Part shown: positions 34,592 to 44,395 of the stretch, one piece after another
Layout of the letters: every line of letters starts with the position of its first letter
Position numbering within the stretch: the stretch's first letter is position 1
Assembly (NCBI RefSeq): GCF_001949145.1
Contig: NW_019091485.1
Location: 541,994 to 586,388 of the forward strand
Direction of reading: 5' to 3'
Origin: Acanthaster planci
Taxonomy: Eukaryota > Echinodermata > Asteroidea > Valvatida > Acanthasteridae
DNA length: 44,395 bases
Position numbers and translations under genes: made by a program
Notes under the pieces: model-generated
The model's database searches: none
What the model was told of the DNA's origin: nothing
The model's input: the letters and a program-made list of their open reading frames with translations, nothing else

Positions 34592-37583
34592 CTGCATATG
34601 CAGAAATCAAGAACAAATATTAAGATATTTTTATAATGAAAATATGTATAAAATTGAGGATATGAAGACAAGTGAAAATGAATAGGACACGTTCATGTCT
34701 GTTTTTTAGTTCCAAGTAAAATTATGCTTGCAAATGTAAAGGAACAAATTGAGAGGAGCAAGGATACCAAGAGGAACCAAAGTTTATCCAGTATTTCACA
34801 GTGGATCATATCAGTTCTGAAATTTATATTAAAAAGTTGTTACAATACTAAGTGACTGCCAGACACAGAATTATTCCATTCTTTTCAATCTATAGGTAAC
34901 CCTAATGAATAAAAAAAATTAACAGGATGTTGTGTTTGTACGTTGGGAGACTTTAGGCACAATAATACGAATGTGGAGAAGCTCTGAACATTCTGAGGCA
35001 TATATTGCAGATATCACAACGGCATGGGCCCAATGCTAGCTTACATCATTATCCTAAAATACACATTAGACTGGCTGCATATAAATGAGACCGGTTGCAT
35101 ACACTACACAGGACAGGACATCTGTGAGAAGTCTGTGAGATCAAACAAACATGTTGATATTCAGCCCCAACACTCTCAGCAAGATATTAAAAGTGAAATT
35201 TTTTATTCAACGGGATGGGATTAGACTAGAGGATGTGTAAGCTACATGTAGCTACAATGAAATCTTGATACAACGAAACCCTTGCTTTTTGTTTTCACCT
35301 GGCCTTCCAGAACAAGCAGTAGGAATCTACATTGTAATTTGACAATTCTATGAGGACAGTCTGACCAGTACACACACAATGTAGGAAGGTTTTCCTCATA
35401 GGAAACAGGGCTATGCCTGTGGGCTGGATTTAGAATGGGCAGGGTTTAAATGGGCCACATAGTAAAAGGGTCATTTTACATCTATGTCCCCATTACAGGG
35501 TCAAACCTCGCAGGCGATTTCTTGGCTGTTTGTTATCAAGAAAGGATTGACAGCTACATGTAAGATGGATTGGCCCAACCAAGTCCACATATATATAATA
35601 TAAAGTAAACCATTGTTAGCAGCATGCGTAATTGTATTTATACATGTACATGTTCCAGTAAAATTATACGTGAGGCCTACGCATAGGTCTCTCTCATTAA
35701 ATGCTTACTTCCTACAGATTGCCATGTGCATTGGCATTTGTGACCCCCCACCCACAAATCAGGCTGAAGTCAGTATTTGTGATGTTGGACAATTCCTCAC
35801 CTTCAACTTTTTTTACACTTCAAAGTGCTCCATGTTAAATCATAATTCTGTCTGCAGTTAGCTTCTTACGGGTAGTGATAGCTGTAAAACTCCTATGAAA
35901 ATCTGAACAGAGGAAGTTCCACTATTTTAGGGTTATAAAGTTACCTACTTCAGCCTGGTTCTGGGATGGTGGGTCACATTTTTTACTTTAATTCACGTGA
36001 CACCCATTGGCTATGCCATATCTCGAACAAATTTCAATCAGCATGTTTAGAACATTTTGCACACTGCGTGCACACGCCCCCATTACATATAAATCTAGTT
36101 GCTATTTTCCTACACAGGTGGCATCCAATGAGAGAGATCTACTCACTGTCATTTCAAGTTGAAATATAAAATAGATGTTAATGGTGAATAATGTATTATA
36201 TTTAAATCATTTTCAACTTTATTTTCAATAAAACACACAAGTATATGTATGATTCAGATTTACATGTACACTTATTATGATGAATCCATCTGGAATCCAA
36301 CACAATGTGTCTCCCACACCTTTCACAAATGTGACCCCTGCATGGTATGCCAATACTCCATCTTGAACCTTTATCTGAATCTAACTGATGTACACAAGCC
36401 TGCTTGTGAAGTGTGAGCCATTGTATGGCATGCTTTTTATTTGCATACCCTCCATACTTTGTATGCAATGAAGAATATCAGGAACTGGTGAGTGGGATGT
36501 GATAAACCTTTGTGCTTTGCTGGGGTATGTATTGTTCCCATCTGGACTGGAAATGCGTGACAACATGAAAGTATTTAAACACCACTGACTTGAGTGATCG
36601 AAACCCATGCAAAGTCCACTGGTGAATATTTTGCAGTGCATATACATGTTTGTACTTCATGGGATACTGTTCTCCAAAGGAACATAACAGAGAATGCAAT
36701 ACTACCTGTACATACAGTGTTATTCAAATGTTCGATCTAAAAAGCTAACACTTTCAAAATGCCAGGTTTTATCTTGCACCTTTCCAACAGAACAGTCTCT
36801 ACTAACGCTCTACTAACAAGGTACTGTTTGACTTAAGTTGTAAGGAGATTTTAATTTCCTTTGACCTGCAGCACTTTTGCAGTCAATTTCTTCAATTGAA
36901 TCACAAGCCGATGAAGTCTGGATATGGAAACAATTATTTCATACCGACTGCAATACAAAAGAAATGTTTTCAGTCTTGGCATATATACGTAATACATGTA
37001 TGTGATGGCCTCTCTGCTGATGAGATGTATTTCTACCTGCATGTTTTGATCAATCTCTTTGTAACCAAGAAAAAATGGCTCTACGGGAGAGAATCCTGGT
37101 TCACTATGAATAATCATGCAATTTATTCTTCAGAGCTGGGACACTCTAACACTCAACAGTAAATAACATACATGAACCTTTGCTAGTAAGTTTAGTCTAA
37201 CACATGTAAAACAAAATCAAACTTATTTCTAACATACTTAGGACTTAATAACTTCACATAAAGTTGCCCCCATCATGTAGGCACTGTCGATATCATATTT
37301 TGGCTGATACTGATGTATCAGATTTTTATATTGTGGCACCGTGCCCAACCTACGAAGGCGAAGGCGCCCTCCTCCTCGAGGCGCGGCACGTCAGACAGCA
37401 CGCCAGAGAGTCCCTGAGCGGCTAGGGACGAGTCTGTTGGGACCGAAGTATACCATCCCCCAAGGAAGTTGGTCCTCATCGAGATGATGTGATCTTCCCA
37501 CAGGTGTTTTTGATAAAAAGAATTCACACGCATGTAAATTTACTTGAGTTTCAAATATTCCGATACAAAAGTTGAATACTAAC
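34592..37583 (-). other. CELSR intron 1 (2992 nt)
   Basis: The borders are GTTAGT (37583) and CATATGCAG (34592). Most of it is AT-rich unique-looking sequence with no coding match. A clearly GC-richer patch at about 37318-37510 starts 70 bp from exon 1. It carries a GC-rich ORF-like stretch with LEEEGAFAFVGWARC on the minus strand. It looks like an inserted interspersed repeat, but I do not recognise it. I see no RNA gene. Confidence 0.85.
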
Positions 37584-40468
37584 CTTCATCGGCATCTTCA
37601 GCTTCAATCTGTATGACCAGGGACTGGGGACTTACACTCTCACTAATCTCAGTGGAGTAAGCACTCTCTGTGAAGACTGGGGGGTTGTCATTGATATCTG
37701 TGAGGAAGATTTCCACTTCAGTCGTGTCTATCTGTGGCTCTAATCCATGATCTGATGCCGTCACATGAATGGTGTAACTTGATGTAGTCTCACGGTCCAG
37801 TTCGGTTCGGGTTTTGATCTCGCCACTGTCTGGGTCAATTTCAAAGCTTGGTATGCTATCCATAGAGTATGTGATACGCGCATTCTCACCAACATCACCA
37901 TCCGTAGCATGAACTTGGACAACAACGTACCCAACAGCAACATTTTCAGCTACTTCTGCTCTATATGGTGACTGATCAAATACTAGTCTATAGGTGTTGG
38001 CATCAGTGACATTTATGTACACCAGACACATGCTCGATTGTTCATTATTTGATGCAGTTACTGTCAGCACAAAGTGTGGTTCCTGCTTGTAGTCTAAGGG
38101 TAGGGCGACCGTAATCATTCCACGATTATTCTGGCTGATGATATTGAAACGGTTCCTTGTGTTGCCAGCTGTAATTTGGTATGAAACACTGTTTCCTACA
38201 TCAGGATCATAAGCAGAGACAGTCACCACAGTCAATCCTGGAGAAGCATCCTCATCAACACGACCGTAATACTCACTCTGAGTAAAAACTGGGGGATTGT
38301 CATTGACATCAGTAATGCGCACAGATACCTCAGTTGTTGCTGTTTTTGGCGGGTCACCTTGATCACTCGCAACAACGGTAAACTCATACAGTGGGGACGT
38401 TTCTCTGTCAAGCAATGAGGATGTTGTTATCTGCCCTGTGTCTGTATTGATAGTGAATGGAAGTGCAGTATCAGGATCTTGAATGCTGTAGGTAATGCGT
38501 GCAAACTCGCCTGAGTCACCATCAAAGGCATTCAGAGTGATAACAGATGAATCAATGCGAGCATCTTCTCTAATCGATGTTTGATACAGGGTCGTTGGGA
38601 AGCGTGGGGAGTTGTCATTGACATCTAAAATATTCACTATGACACATGTTGAATTGGATCGCGCTGAGCGTCCACTGTCCTGAGCATGCACGACCAACTG
38701 GTAAGATGGTGTATTCTCGTAATCAAGAGCTGAAGTCAGCAGAATTTCTCCATTGTATGGGTCAATCACAAAGTGACCTTGTCCTCCGACCATACTGTAA
38801 CGAATGTCAGCATTAGATCCAGCGTCCCTGTCTGTGGCTGTTATGGTCTCAATAATGACATTTCGAGGGGAATCTTCAGGAATGGTGACCTCAAAGGTGC
38901 GCTTTGAGAACTGTGGGTAGTTGTCATTCTCATCCAAGACAGTGATTAAAACTCGGGCAGTTGTGTTCAGCGGACCAGGATTTGTTCCAAGATCTTGGGC
39001 CAGGACAATCAATTCATAGCTGGAGACGACCTCCCGGTCCAGCCTTGCACGGGTGGTAATGATTCCTGAACGCGAGTTGATATGGAATGCATCATTAGGA
39101 GGTTCTGGGTTAATGATGCTATAACGAACCACTGCATTAAAATTAGAATCACCATCACTTGCATGTAACTCATACAAGGTTGTACCTGCAGGCTCATTTT
39201 CCCCAATTTCGATGTGGTACTCGGTCAGTTCAAACTCAGGCCGGTGGTCATTCAAATCTTCCACCATAATCTGCAGAAAAGCTGACGTAGACCGCTGTGG
39301 TGATCCATGGTCGGTGGCAGTGACCTCAAATAAATGTTCTTCGATACTTTCCCTATCAAGCCTTTGAGTTGTTGTGATGATACCACTATCTGGGTCGATA
39401 CTGAACATGTTCTGACTTCTGGCATCACGCTCTGCAAGCATTGAATAAGTCAGCCGGCCTGCCTCCCCACTATCAGTGTCCGAGGCAGTGATAGTCATGA
39501 CGATATATCCAACTGGTTGCTCCTCGGGAATATTGGCAATGTACATTCCTTGAGGGAAGTTTGGACTGCGATTACGGCGNTGCCTGTTGTTGAGCTTTTG
39601 TGGCACTAATGTCAGGCTCAGGGACTTCTGCAGCCGCAACTCTGGGAAACAAGCTTGTTCCAACAACTCGAAGATCAAGTTGTACATGAATCCGTACTCC
39701 AACGACAGGATTATGGTGTAGATGGTGGTAGTAATGCATGCACAGTGGTGCAAACTCTACCAAAACTGATAAATGTTTGTCGTCTGGCCTGTGCATGCAT
39801 AAGGAAGTCTCTGGAGAAATAACATCCCCAGTGTTTTGATTCATCGACAACATATGCTCTGACTTATGTTTGTTCAGAGTGTAATTCACCCGACAGTGAG
39901 AAGCAGAACTCGGCAGGAAGTCGTTCATTGAGAGTATTACTTCCTGTGAATTCCAGCATGGGCCAGTGGGGTAGTCCATTACAATAAACTGCTTATCATA
40001 ATCTGGAACTGGTTTGTGACTGGCATGATCTCGTCCTTTGAAATGATCTTTGCGATATTCCTTTTTGGCATGTTTCAGTTTACAATGTCCACCGTGGATG
40101 TGAACCGCAACCGGTACCTGGACATAAATGTCTGATGGGCCATTGTCCAGAGCCGACGAACTAATCCTGCTTGTCCTCGCTTCAATGTACAAAAAGAATG
40201 GATTTTCGTTCAAAGCTGTGCAGTTGATGTCTCTGTGCAGAGTCAGGACTCCAGTGTTTTCGTTGATTCTAACAAGGTGACTCGCTTGCTTTGACTTTGA
40301 AACGGGGGATATGCCGTAAAGCCAACGCTGCCCGCTGCTAGGGAGACTCGAGTTGAATATCGGCGTTCCTGGCAATGTCATGTGGGAAATGTGTGCGTTA
40401 AAAGTGGCCCCGAGACACCCAGGAAAAATGGCAAATACAAAATACCACATCAAAACAAGATGTGCCAT
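37584..40468 (-). CDS. CELSR: CELSR exon 1: signal peptide, N-terminal domain, cadherin repeats 1-6 and part of 7
   Basis: The start ATG at 40468 has A at -3 and G at +4. It opens a hydrophobic leader (MAHLVLMWYFVFAIFPGCLG) typical of a signal peptide. About 280 residues of poorly conserved ectodomain follow, then a basic ARRNR stretch and the first cadherin repeat near residue 302. Repeats carry the calcium-binding signatures DLNDHRPEF, DENDNYPQF, DVNDNSPRF, DVNDNPPVF and DINDNPPVF with LDRE/LDYE motifs. The fifth repeat has the variant end DANTYRLVF, lacking the usual DxNDN. Repeat 7 is cut by the intron after EDADEG. The donor is GAAG|GTTAGT (last exon base 37584, phase 1). An N at 39580 breaks the reading frame; without it the two flanking frames join exactly. 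One large first exon carrying most cadherin repeats is also seen in vertebrate CELSR genes. Confidence 0.95.
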
Positions 40469-40474
40469 CGTCCA

Positions 40475-40700
40475 TTAGTTTAATTAACCCAGGGTTACAC
40501 CAGTGTGTATAACTCGAACCATTCAGGATTCGTTCAGATTACACGAAGCCTGCCGTACGTGTGTCGTAACAAACGCGGACAAACTATATAAGCACACCGG
40601 GCGACAAAGTTAAAAGTTTTACCGTCAAATATCTACAAGACTTCAGACTAGTTTCGACAAATCCAGAAGTACAGCTCCAGAAGTAGAACTTTTATGTCGT
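40475..40700 (-). promoter_or_regulatory. Presumed CELSR 5' leader and proximal promoter
   Basis: An upstream ATG at 40475 starts in another frame, 7 nt before the main ATG, and runs about 26 codons into exon 1 before a TAA near 40398. It has a weaker context (C at -3) than the main start. A TATATA-type motif lies at 40584-40592, about 120 nt from the start codon. It is nearly symmetric, so its strand is uncertain. No transcription start can be assigned and an upstream non-coding exon is possible. Confidence 0.25.
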
Positions 40701-42010
40701 TGCGTCCACTTTTAGAAGCGTGTTCCTTCATACGATGAAAAAACATCATCCAATATCCACAGCAGAACTGTCCCGGTCGATGCTCTCGCTGTTGCTTAAA
40801 ATTGCCATGTTTCAGCTGCACTTTGATCTTAATTGACTGACATTGTATGCACTGTTCGCCTCACCCTCTCAGATACACTGACAATTTTAAGTAGACAACG
40901 CATGCAAACATAAATATAATTGATTTACATTTGATATGTTAAATATAATATATTTTACACCTCATGTCCTTAAATTACTTATTCAGTTGTAAATATTATA
41001 TCATATTTCCTGCTTTGCATACTGCAAGTTTAGTATATACATGTATATATGTCACATGTGGGAGTGACCAATCAAGTTGCTCAAAAGATGAACATCGTTT
41101 CCGCAAGATTGGGGTCTCCGCCTACCTGTCTCGGCTTGCCTCTGGACTTCATCAAAATGGCAAGGTTTTTACTAGCCAAAAGTCTACAACACAATATTAT
41201 GTACGTAACTACCCGTACTTTTTTTTCGCAACTCGTCGGTTTCTCCGATCTCTTTGTTAAAAACGTCGTACAGTGTTTTTCCACTTCATAAGGTTTAGTA
41301 AACGATTCATTTTGTTGAGTAAGTTTTTGTTCTGACTGAGGCTATCCTTGGAACCCTGTGATCGCTCAGATTTGTTTTTACACAAAATGGTACCCCTGGC
41401 CAGCTGGCTCAGGAGTCACTTCACTTAAAAATTTGACAGTTCCTGGAGACTTTCATGCAATTGTTTAAAGTAAGTGTACGTGAAATGTTTCTTTTTTCCG
41501 ATATATTTATTCGTGGGGGGTATTCTTCGACAAAAAAAACAAAGACTTCTTGAATATATAGTGCCCAGCTTTTATTTGTTACAGTTTTTGTGCCACATTG
41601 CTTGAGCTATAAGGGATCATTACATGCAATAAATTTCTGTATAGGATACTCATTCACAACGTGCGGGGTTTTGGCGGCCTTCATTGGTTTACTAGTAGCT
41701 TCTACGTCCAACTTTGTTAAGGGCGGATCGTAGGGACAAACGGAAACCATGTCTCGACTTATCAGGGCCTTTTTTTAGTCATTATAATGAGAGAAAACTG
41801 GGGGGTTCTATTCCATTTCTTCCCCACCAAAAGTGTGGAGAAATTAAAGAAACAGGAGCCCCACGTCTAAGAAAGGCCGAAAACTCACGGTGTTTGCACG
41901 GGCCAAATCACCATTTGCATGAACACAAATTCTCAACGTTACAGAGCATTATGTGGCCCATGAATTTGAAGATCGGTAGAAAAGACAGATTAATTTAGGC
42001 GAGCAAAAAG
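40700..42010. other. Upstream intergenic stretch, no gene seen
   Basis: AT-rich sequence with short frames only. No splice-supported coding segment, no transposon ends and no RNA structure were recognised. Confidence 0.5.
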
Positions 42011-42719
42011 AATACCAGCTTGTGTTTGAGTGAGACTTGGAAGAAATCGGATCCTGCAACGGTCTATTCTTCGAAAAGTGTAGGCATCGATATTTCAAAA
42101 TGGCGAGGGGCTTCAAGACTGCTTTCTAGGGGTGAGATTCCATGGAAAACAATATCTTCAAAAGTCATCGGTTAATGAATGGAAATTTGAAAAGAAATTG
42201 AACAATCTTAAACTGGGCTTAAATTTGATATGCGTCTTGAACGCAAGAGAAACTCGCGAGTATTTTCCCCTGCAACCTTATAATACGCGGGTGACAACAG
42301 TGCGCCTGAAAGAGTTTGCCACACACCATGGCCAATCATACTGCGCGAGATCTGTAGACCCAATGCGCGACTGGAAAAGGTCGACAGATTCTGCGTATTG
42401 CGATTAGCCAACGCAATGCAAACTCTTGGAGGCACAAGCCTCATAAGGGTGTAAGTAGCCTTGGTCAAGGCGTTCGTTATTCAGGGTGCAGTCCACTAAT
42501 TCAAGCGAGAATTTATGGCCAGCTCATTAGCATTAAAAGTGCCCCCCCCCATTATCTTTTGAAAAAGGAGATTGTATGGCCCCCAAAAAGGTGAGATTAT
42601 GTAAATCTTTGCCAGAGTCGACTCCCTTGGTCTTTGGGCTTTCATCTGAGAGCAAAATGGCTGATAAATACTGTTGAAAACGGTCCTAAATGCCCGAGAA
42701 AGTTGAGGATTGTCACTTG

Positions 42720-42771
42720 AAAAACGGCTGCGAGCAGACCTTTAGAAAAACGGCTGCGAGCAGACCTTTAG
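42720..42771. repeat. 26-bp direct duplication
   Basis: Two identical copies of AAAACGGCTGCGAGCAGACC plus TTTAG in direct succession. Confidence 0.85.
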
Positions 42772-43000
42772 AAAAATCACTTCTTGGGGGGTGGGGATTT
42801 GATTTTGGGGAATAACTCAAAATGCAATCGGTTAACCCACAGAAAATTAAAATGGAAGTGAAAGATTATGGACCATACAATAATTTAACGTGCGTTTCAG
42901 ATGCCTCAGGGATGTTGGTACGGGATTATTGGGCCCCGAACAACGCTGATTTTACACCGTTTTCGATGGGGACTGAATTTGTGGACTACACCCAATTCAG

Positions 43001-43181
43001 CGCAGCGCACGGTATCGCACCTGCCCCTCGAAATCAAGGGGAAGAGCGACCCCACGCGGTCTACGGCATATGCAAATCAGCTAAACCAGTTGAGTGATTT
43101 GCATATTTCTAAGACCGCGTGAGGTCGCTCGCCGCCTTGATTTCGAGCGGCAGGTGCGCGTTTCCATGCCGTGCGCTGCGC
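43001..43181. repeat. Strong nested hairpin with about 80-bp arms and a 15-base loop
   Basis: The left arm 43001-43079 and right arm 43095-43181 are complementary with scattered mismatches. They share CGCAGCGCACGG, CGCACCTGCC, TCGAAATCAAGG, ACGCGGTCT and ATGCAAATCA. The loop is 43080-43094. Each arm carries an octamer ATGCAAAT next to the loop. The arms are GC-rich in an AT-rich region. Confidence 0.85.
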
Positions 43182-43879
43182 GTTGCGACGAATAACGCAA
43201 GGCTAGTAATAAACTGCCATGGACAACAGTGATAAATATCTCCACTTCAAAAGAATCAGGAAAAAAAATCAAAAATTTCAAAGGTGTTCAAGACACATAA
43301 AAAAAATAAAGTTCACTTCCTCGTCCTTCATTTTCCTTTCAATTTTTAGCGGTTTAACCGATGACTTTTGAAGATATTTTTCTCTTGAGAAAATCACCCC
43401 AAAAGACACTCGTAAGGCCAAAATTGAGGTAAGGTGAAAATTGATGCCTACTTTAAGGCAGTGCAAAATAGAGCAGTGGTTCAGAAATACAAGCTGGCAG
43501 TCCAGCCCCAGGATTTCATCCACCTTATAACAGCAAGAGCGCCATAGACTCGGAATTCCATGTTCGTGTAACAATGGGAAATAGTTTAAGTCAGAGAATG
43601 GACTCTAAACTGTAGATTGGTCGAGAATGGGCGAGGCAAACTCAGCACGAATCTGCAGTTCCTCGTCCATTTTCCTTGACAGAAGTGGCCATGGGGCGAT
43701 GTGATTTGGACCGAAGCGGTAGGGGCGAAGTGGAAATGGGGCGAAGTGACTGTGAAGCCTTGCAGTGCAATCATTGTTCAACCGAGGGCGCCCAACAGGT
43801 TTTACAGAGACTGCAGTTACACAACATCGTGTATGAAAAACAATCAGTTGATTCGTACTAATTATAGTTTGGGTTTATT

Positions 43880-44070
43880 CCATGGTCGTTTGGAATGTTT
43901 TCCGGTGGTTTAAACGGTGTTGTCTTGTAGTTTCTTGGTATTTTCTGGAGGTTTTGGGTGCGTTGTCTTGTTTTGCGTTGTTTTATGGTAGTTTTCTGAC
44001 ACTCTCTGGTCTTTTGTTATCTTTTACTGGTATTTTTCGGTCGTATTCCTGTTGTTTTCAAGCTACTTGC
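43880..44070. repeat. GT-rich, C-poor degenerate repeat tract
   Basis: Loosely repeated GTTTTCTGG/GTTTTGGGTG/GTTGTCTTG motifs on the plus strand give a strong strand asymmetry. No fixed period was found. The rest of 43500-44395 shows no gene or RNA. Confidence 0.4.
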
Positions 44071-44395
44071 AGTTTGCCGCTCTTGAAACGTCAAGACGAC
44101 CATTTACATTCTCATACGTACGTTTGATAAACCTAGCACTCTTTCCAGGTTTCGGGGCGTTAAGATCACTGACCTTTCAAATTAGTGCCGTCTGCGCATA
44201 TCTGCATCGAAACCGAGGCGCTCTGTGTTGAACTTCATCACGCGCGCCAGTGGAGTCCACACAGTACATGCAGTATTCGGTTCGAAAATGTGACGCCACT
44301 TCAATTTAAACCACGCCCACTTTACAACATACACGACCATCGCAGGTATGTTAGGTCGCGGTAAATTGCCGTTATCTTTTCTTTCAATTATACCT

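Larger units (their letters stand above)
2649..40468 (-). other. CELSR: CELSR/Flamingo transcription unit, 5' half
   Basis: Five coding exons join into one frame of 1573 codons: 40468-37584 (minus the N at 39580), 34591-33827, 28539-27898, 3643-3421 and 2853-2649. Domain order is signal peptide, N-terminal region, nine cadherin repeats, a linker domain, three EGF modules and a laminin G start. Nine cadherin repeats followed by EGF and LamG is the hallmark of CELSR/Flamingo and separates it from Fat, Dachsous and protocadherins. Junction phases are 1, 1, 1 and 2, and exon 5 ends in phase 0. Introns measure 2992, 5287, 24254 and 567 nt. Vertebrate family members run to roughly 3000 residues, so the remaining LamG/EGF modules, hormone-receptor domain, GAIN/GPS, seven-helix region and tail must lie past position 1. 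In the family the protein sits at cell junctions, binds itself on the neighbouring cell and orients Frizzled and Vangl complexes. Confidence 0.93.
42015..43498. repeat. Fold-back element with outer arms of about 220 bp
   Basis: The segments 42015-42243 and 43284-43498 are inverted copies, diverged outside a 25-base perfect match (42151-42175 against 43354-43378, AATATCTTCAAAAGTCATCG onward). Shared landmarks are CCAGCTTGT at the outer end and GTCTTGAAC at the inner end. The interior carries a second, nested hairpin and no coding match. It may be a decayed fold-back transposon. Confidence 0.65.

Noticed and set aside
35250-35290. Second pogo-like end (TTGATACAACGAAACCC)
   Set aside because: No matching inverted partner was found nearby.
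42822-43097. 91-residue plus-strand frame starting MQSVNPQKIKMEV
   Set aside because: It runs through one arm of the hairpin and matches no family; no splice or promoter evidence.

Overview
The window is eukaryotic and almost certainly from an invertebrate animal, probably a marine deuterostome such as a hemichordate, echinoderm or amphioxus. That placement is an inference from an AT-leaning genome with large introns and from the mix of DIRS, Penelope, Ty3/Gypsy, hAT-like and pogo-like repeats. The species cannot be named from the sequence. There are no operons, bacterial promoters, rRNA or CRISPR arrays.

One host gene organises the window. On the minus strand, from 40468 down to 2649, lie the first five coding exons of a CELSR/Flamingo (Starry night) atypical cadherin, the planar cell polarity adhesion GPCR. 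Exon 1 (40468-37584) encodes a signal peptide, an N-terminal ectodomain and six and a half cadherin repeats. Exon 2 (34591-33827) completes repeats 7 to 9. Exon 3 (28539-27898) encodes the membrane-distal domain and two EGF modules. Exons 4 (3643-3421) and 5 (2853-2649) encode an EGF module and the start of a laminin G domain. All four junctions have GT..AG borders and agreeing phases. Together they give 1573 codons once one ambiguous base (N at 39580) is treated as an extra base. The membrane half of the protein lies beyond position 1.

The introns are full of other material. Intron 3 (27897-3644, about 24 kb) holds, on the same strand, a broken multi-exon gene (15923-9747, perhaps starting at 17422). 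I recognise it as a widespread, uncharacterised animal family with a tyrosine-recombinase-like core and a C-terminal Myb-like module. Its splice sites and phases survive, but it carries several stops, frameshifts and lost catalytic positions. It also contains a 63-bp minisatellite coding for 21-residue units. The same intron contains a pogo-like MITE, a TTAA-bounded MITE candidate and a degraded LTR-element start. It also contains a 7.5-kb structure bounded by two inverted copies of a sequence of about 870 bp (20228-21092 and 26873-27753). Inside that structure lie a minus-strand DIRS-type retrotransposon without a visible reverse transcriptase and an 885-bp hAT-like element with subterminal arrays of a TACTCG-type motif. 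Intron 2 holds a 5'-truncated Penelope-like element (about 30165-28830) and the 3' end of a Ty3/Gypsy element with polypurine tract and LTR (about 31290-32600). Intron 5 begins inside a 67-bp tandem array that copies the exon 5 splice donor, and beyond it lies a PHD-finger-like fragment.

Upstream of CELSR (40469-44395) no gene is supported. This part holds the presumed promoter, a fold-back element (42015-43498) with a strong nested hairpin, and a GT-rich stretch near the right end.
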